Shown here: positions 63,377 through 64,000 of the stretch, piece after piece
How positions within the stretch are numbered: position 1 is the stretch's first letter
Layout: every line of letters begins with the position of its first letter
Assembly: GCA_022457155.1 (NCBI GenBank)
Contig: JAJGOT010000352.1
Location: forward strand, 593,501-657,500
Source: Cladopsammia gracilis
Taxonomy: Eukaryota > Cnidaria > Anthozoa > Scleractinia > Dendrophylliidae
DNA: 64,000 nt
Direction of reading: 5' to 3'
The notes under the pieces: generated by a model
Seen by the model: the letters and a program-made list of their open reading frames with translations, nothing else
The model's database searches: none
Told to the model about the DNA's origin: nothing
Translations under genes and position numbers: made by a program

Positions 63377-64000
63377 ATGAGAAGCAGTACACTGATCGAG
63401 GTATTTGGTCAAATGGTGTTCCATTTTACACGAGGATTGACGGAGCACTACAATCCAGATGAACCTGAATTCACGTCAGAGATTTTTGGTTACAACCCCC
63501 TGGAGAGCACGGGTCGAGAATGGTACTGTCAACCTGTCGATGAGCTTATTTACCAAGAATACAGTGACAGAGAAGCTACAAACTGGAACTTTCTAGCGCC
63601 TAGAAGTCTTAATGTGAGGCTTATCAACGCGTGTTCAACTGAGCAAGAAACACAGGAAGACCAGCAAGATGAAGACAGAGCAATGGCTTGGAAACAACTG
63701 AGACCTTCTGCTCTCAAAACGGTTTGTAAATCAATGTACATTGGAGCTTTGATTTCGCTTCTTGTCGCTACATTTATAGGTACATTATACACGCTAATAT
63801 CTTACGTGCGTTATGAAACTTACTTGTCTTACAGGCTTGACTGTCAAATTCACTCAAACGACTCGCTTTCAGTTAAACTACAATGGACGAAAACAATTTC
63901 TGGAGTGATCGAATGTTGCTTCTTTTATATCTGGTTGTTTACCATTCTGCTTTTCCTTTTTCGCCCATTTCAGTTAATGGGGGTGAAAGGAAAACTATTT
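63377..64000 (+). CDS. polytopic membrane protein, array copy I (partial, runs off window)
   Basis: The frame is open for 208 codons to the window end. It starts MRSSTLIEVFGQMVFHFTRG (Ser2 replaced by Arg, and IVFRF by MVFHF). The rest of the N-terminal domain and the first two hydrophobic segments are intact and closest to copy G. The start is fixed by the conserved GTTGACT..TTTAGA context. Whether the gene is complete cannot be judged here. Confidence 0.88.
   Translation, partial: MRSSTLIEVFGQMVFHFTRGLTEHYNPDEPEFTSEIFGYNPLESTGREWYCQPVDELIYQEYSDREATNWNFLAPRSLNVRLINACSTEQETQEDQQDEDRAMAWKQLRPSALKTVCKSMYIGALISLLVATFIGTLYTLISYVRYETYLSYRLDCQIHSNDSLSVKLQWTKTISGVIECCFFYIWLFTILLFLFRPFQLMGVKGKLF

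Overview
The window is eukaryotic and almost certainly from an anthozoan, most likely a stony coral. It is AT-rich and dense in small inverted-repeat transposons and Penelope-like retroelements. It has spliced genes with GT-AG introns, and it carries a small secreted protein (57511-58806) built like the coral 'uncharacterized skeletal organic matrix protein 5' group: signal peptide, PAN/apple domain, fibrinogen-like C-terminal region. There are no prokaryotic operons or CRISPR arrays.

The main content is a head-to-tail array, all on the + strand, of an intronless family of polytopic membrane proteins of about 530-545 residues that I do not recognise. Three copies are intact (19085-20677, 33887-35524, 49274-50905) and a fourth starts at 63377 and runs off the window. 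Two are 5'-truncated pseudogenes (24199-24782, 59970-60590). Several loci keep only flanking DNA: a 3' flank at 1-215, an upstream block ending just after the start codon at 6604, an upstream relic at 25440-25640, and another at 37360-38560. The array has therefore repeatedly gained and lost copies, and the paralogous flanks act as natural 'empty sites' for dating transposon insertions.

On the - strand, 14179-9310 is a four-exon gene of about 1,530 codons, with all three introns in phase 1. It encodes two Cys/His pairs, a long conserved region of unknown function, a PIN/FEN-like nuclease domain and a C-terminal CXC (tesmin/TSO1-like) domain. Its two middle exons are both 84 nt and look like a tandem exon duplication. 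It has no clear host orthologue that I can name and may belong to a multicopy or mobile family.

The rest is mostly repeats: 5'-truncated LINEs (7800-8670, 16552-17602, 46240-46605), Penelope-like elements (21390-23245, 40440-42870, 41228-42330, 47730-48070), a Tc1/mariner-like pseudogene (27380-28357), a hAT relic (51471-52570), a DUF3504/Crypton-like fragment (about 7290-7790), a gag-like fragment (6605-7087), a RecQ-like helicase fragment (47000-47212), and a truncated rhodopsin-family GPCR (31429-31872). There is also a 29-bp satellite (15800-17690) and about 15 MITE or foldback elements. Two structures are deeply nested: a palindrome of roughly 2.4 kb (43312-45725) and a triple-nested block at 40440-42870.

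All family assignments are by eye from motifs. No database search or alignment was run, so percent identities, copy numbers and species cannot be given.
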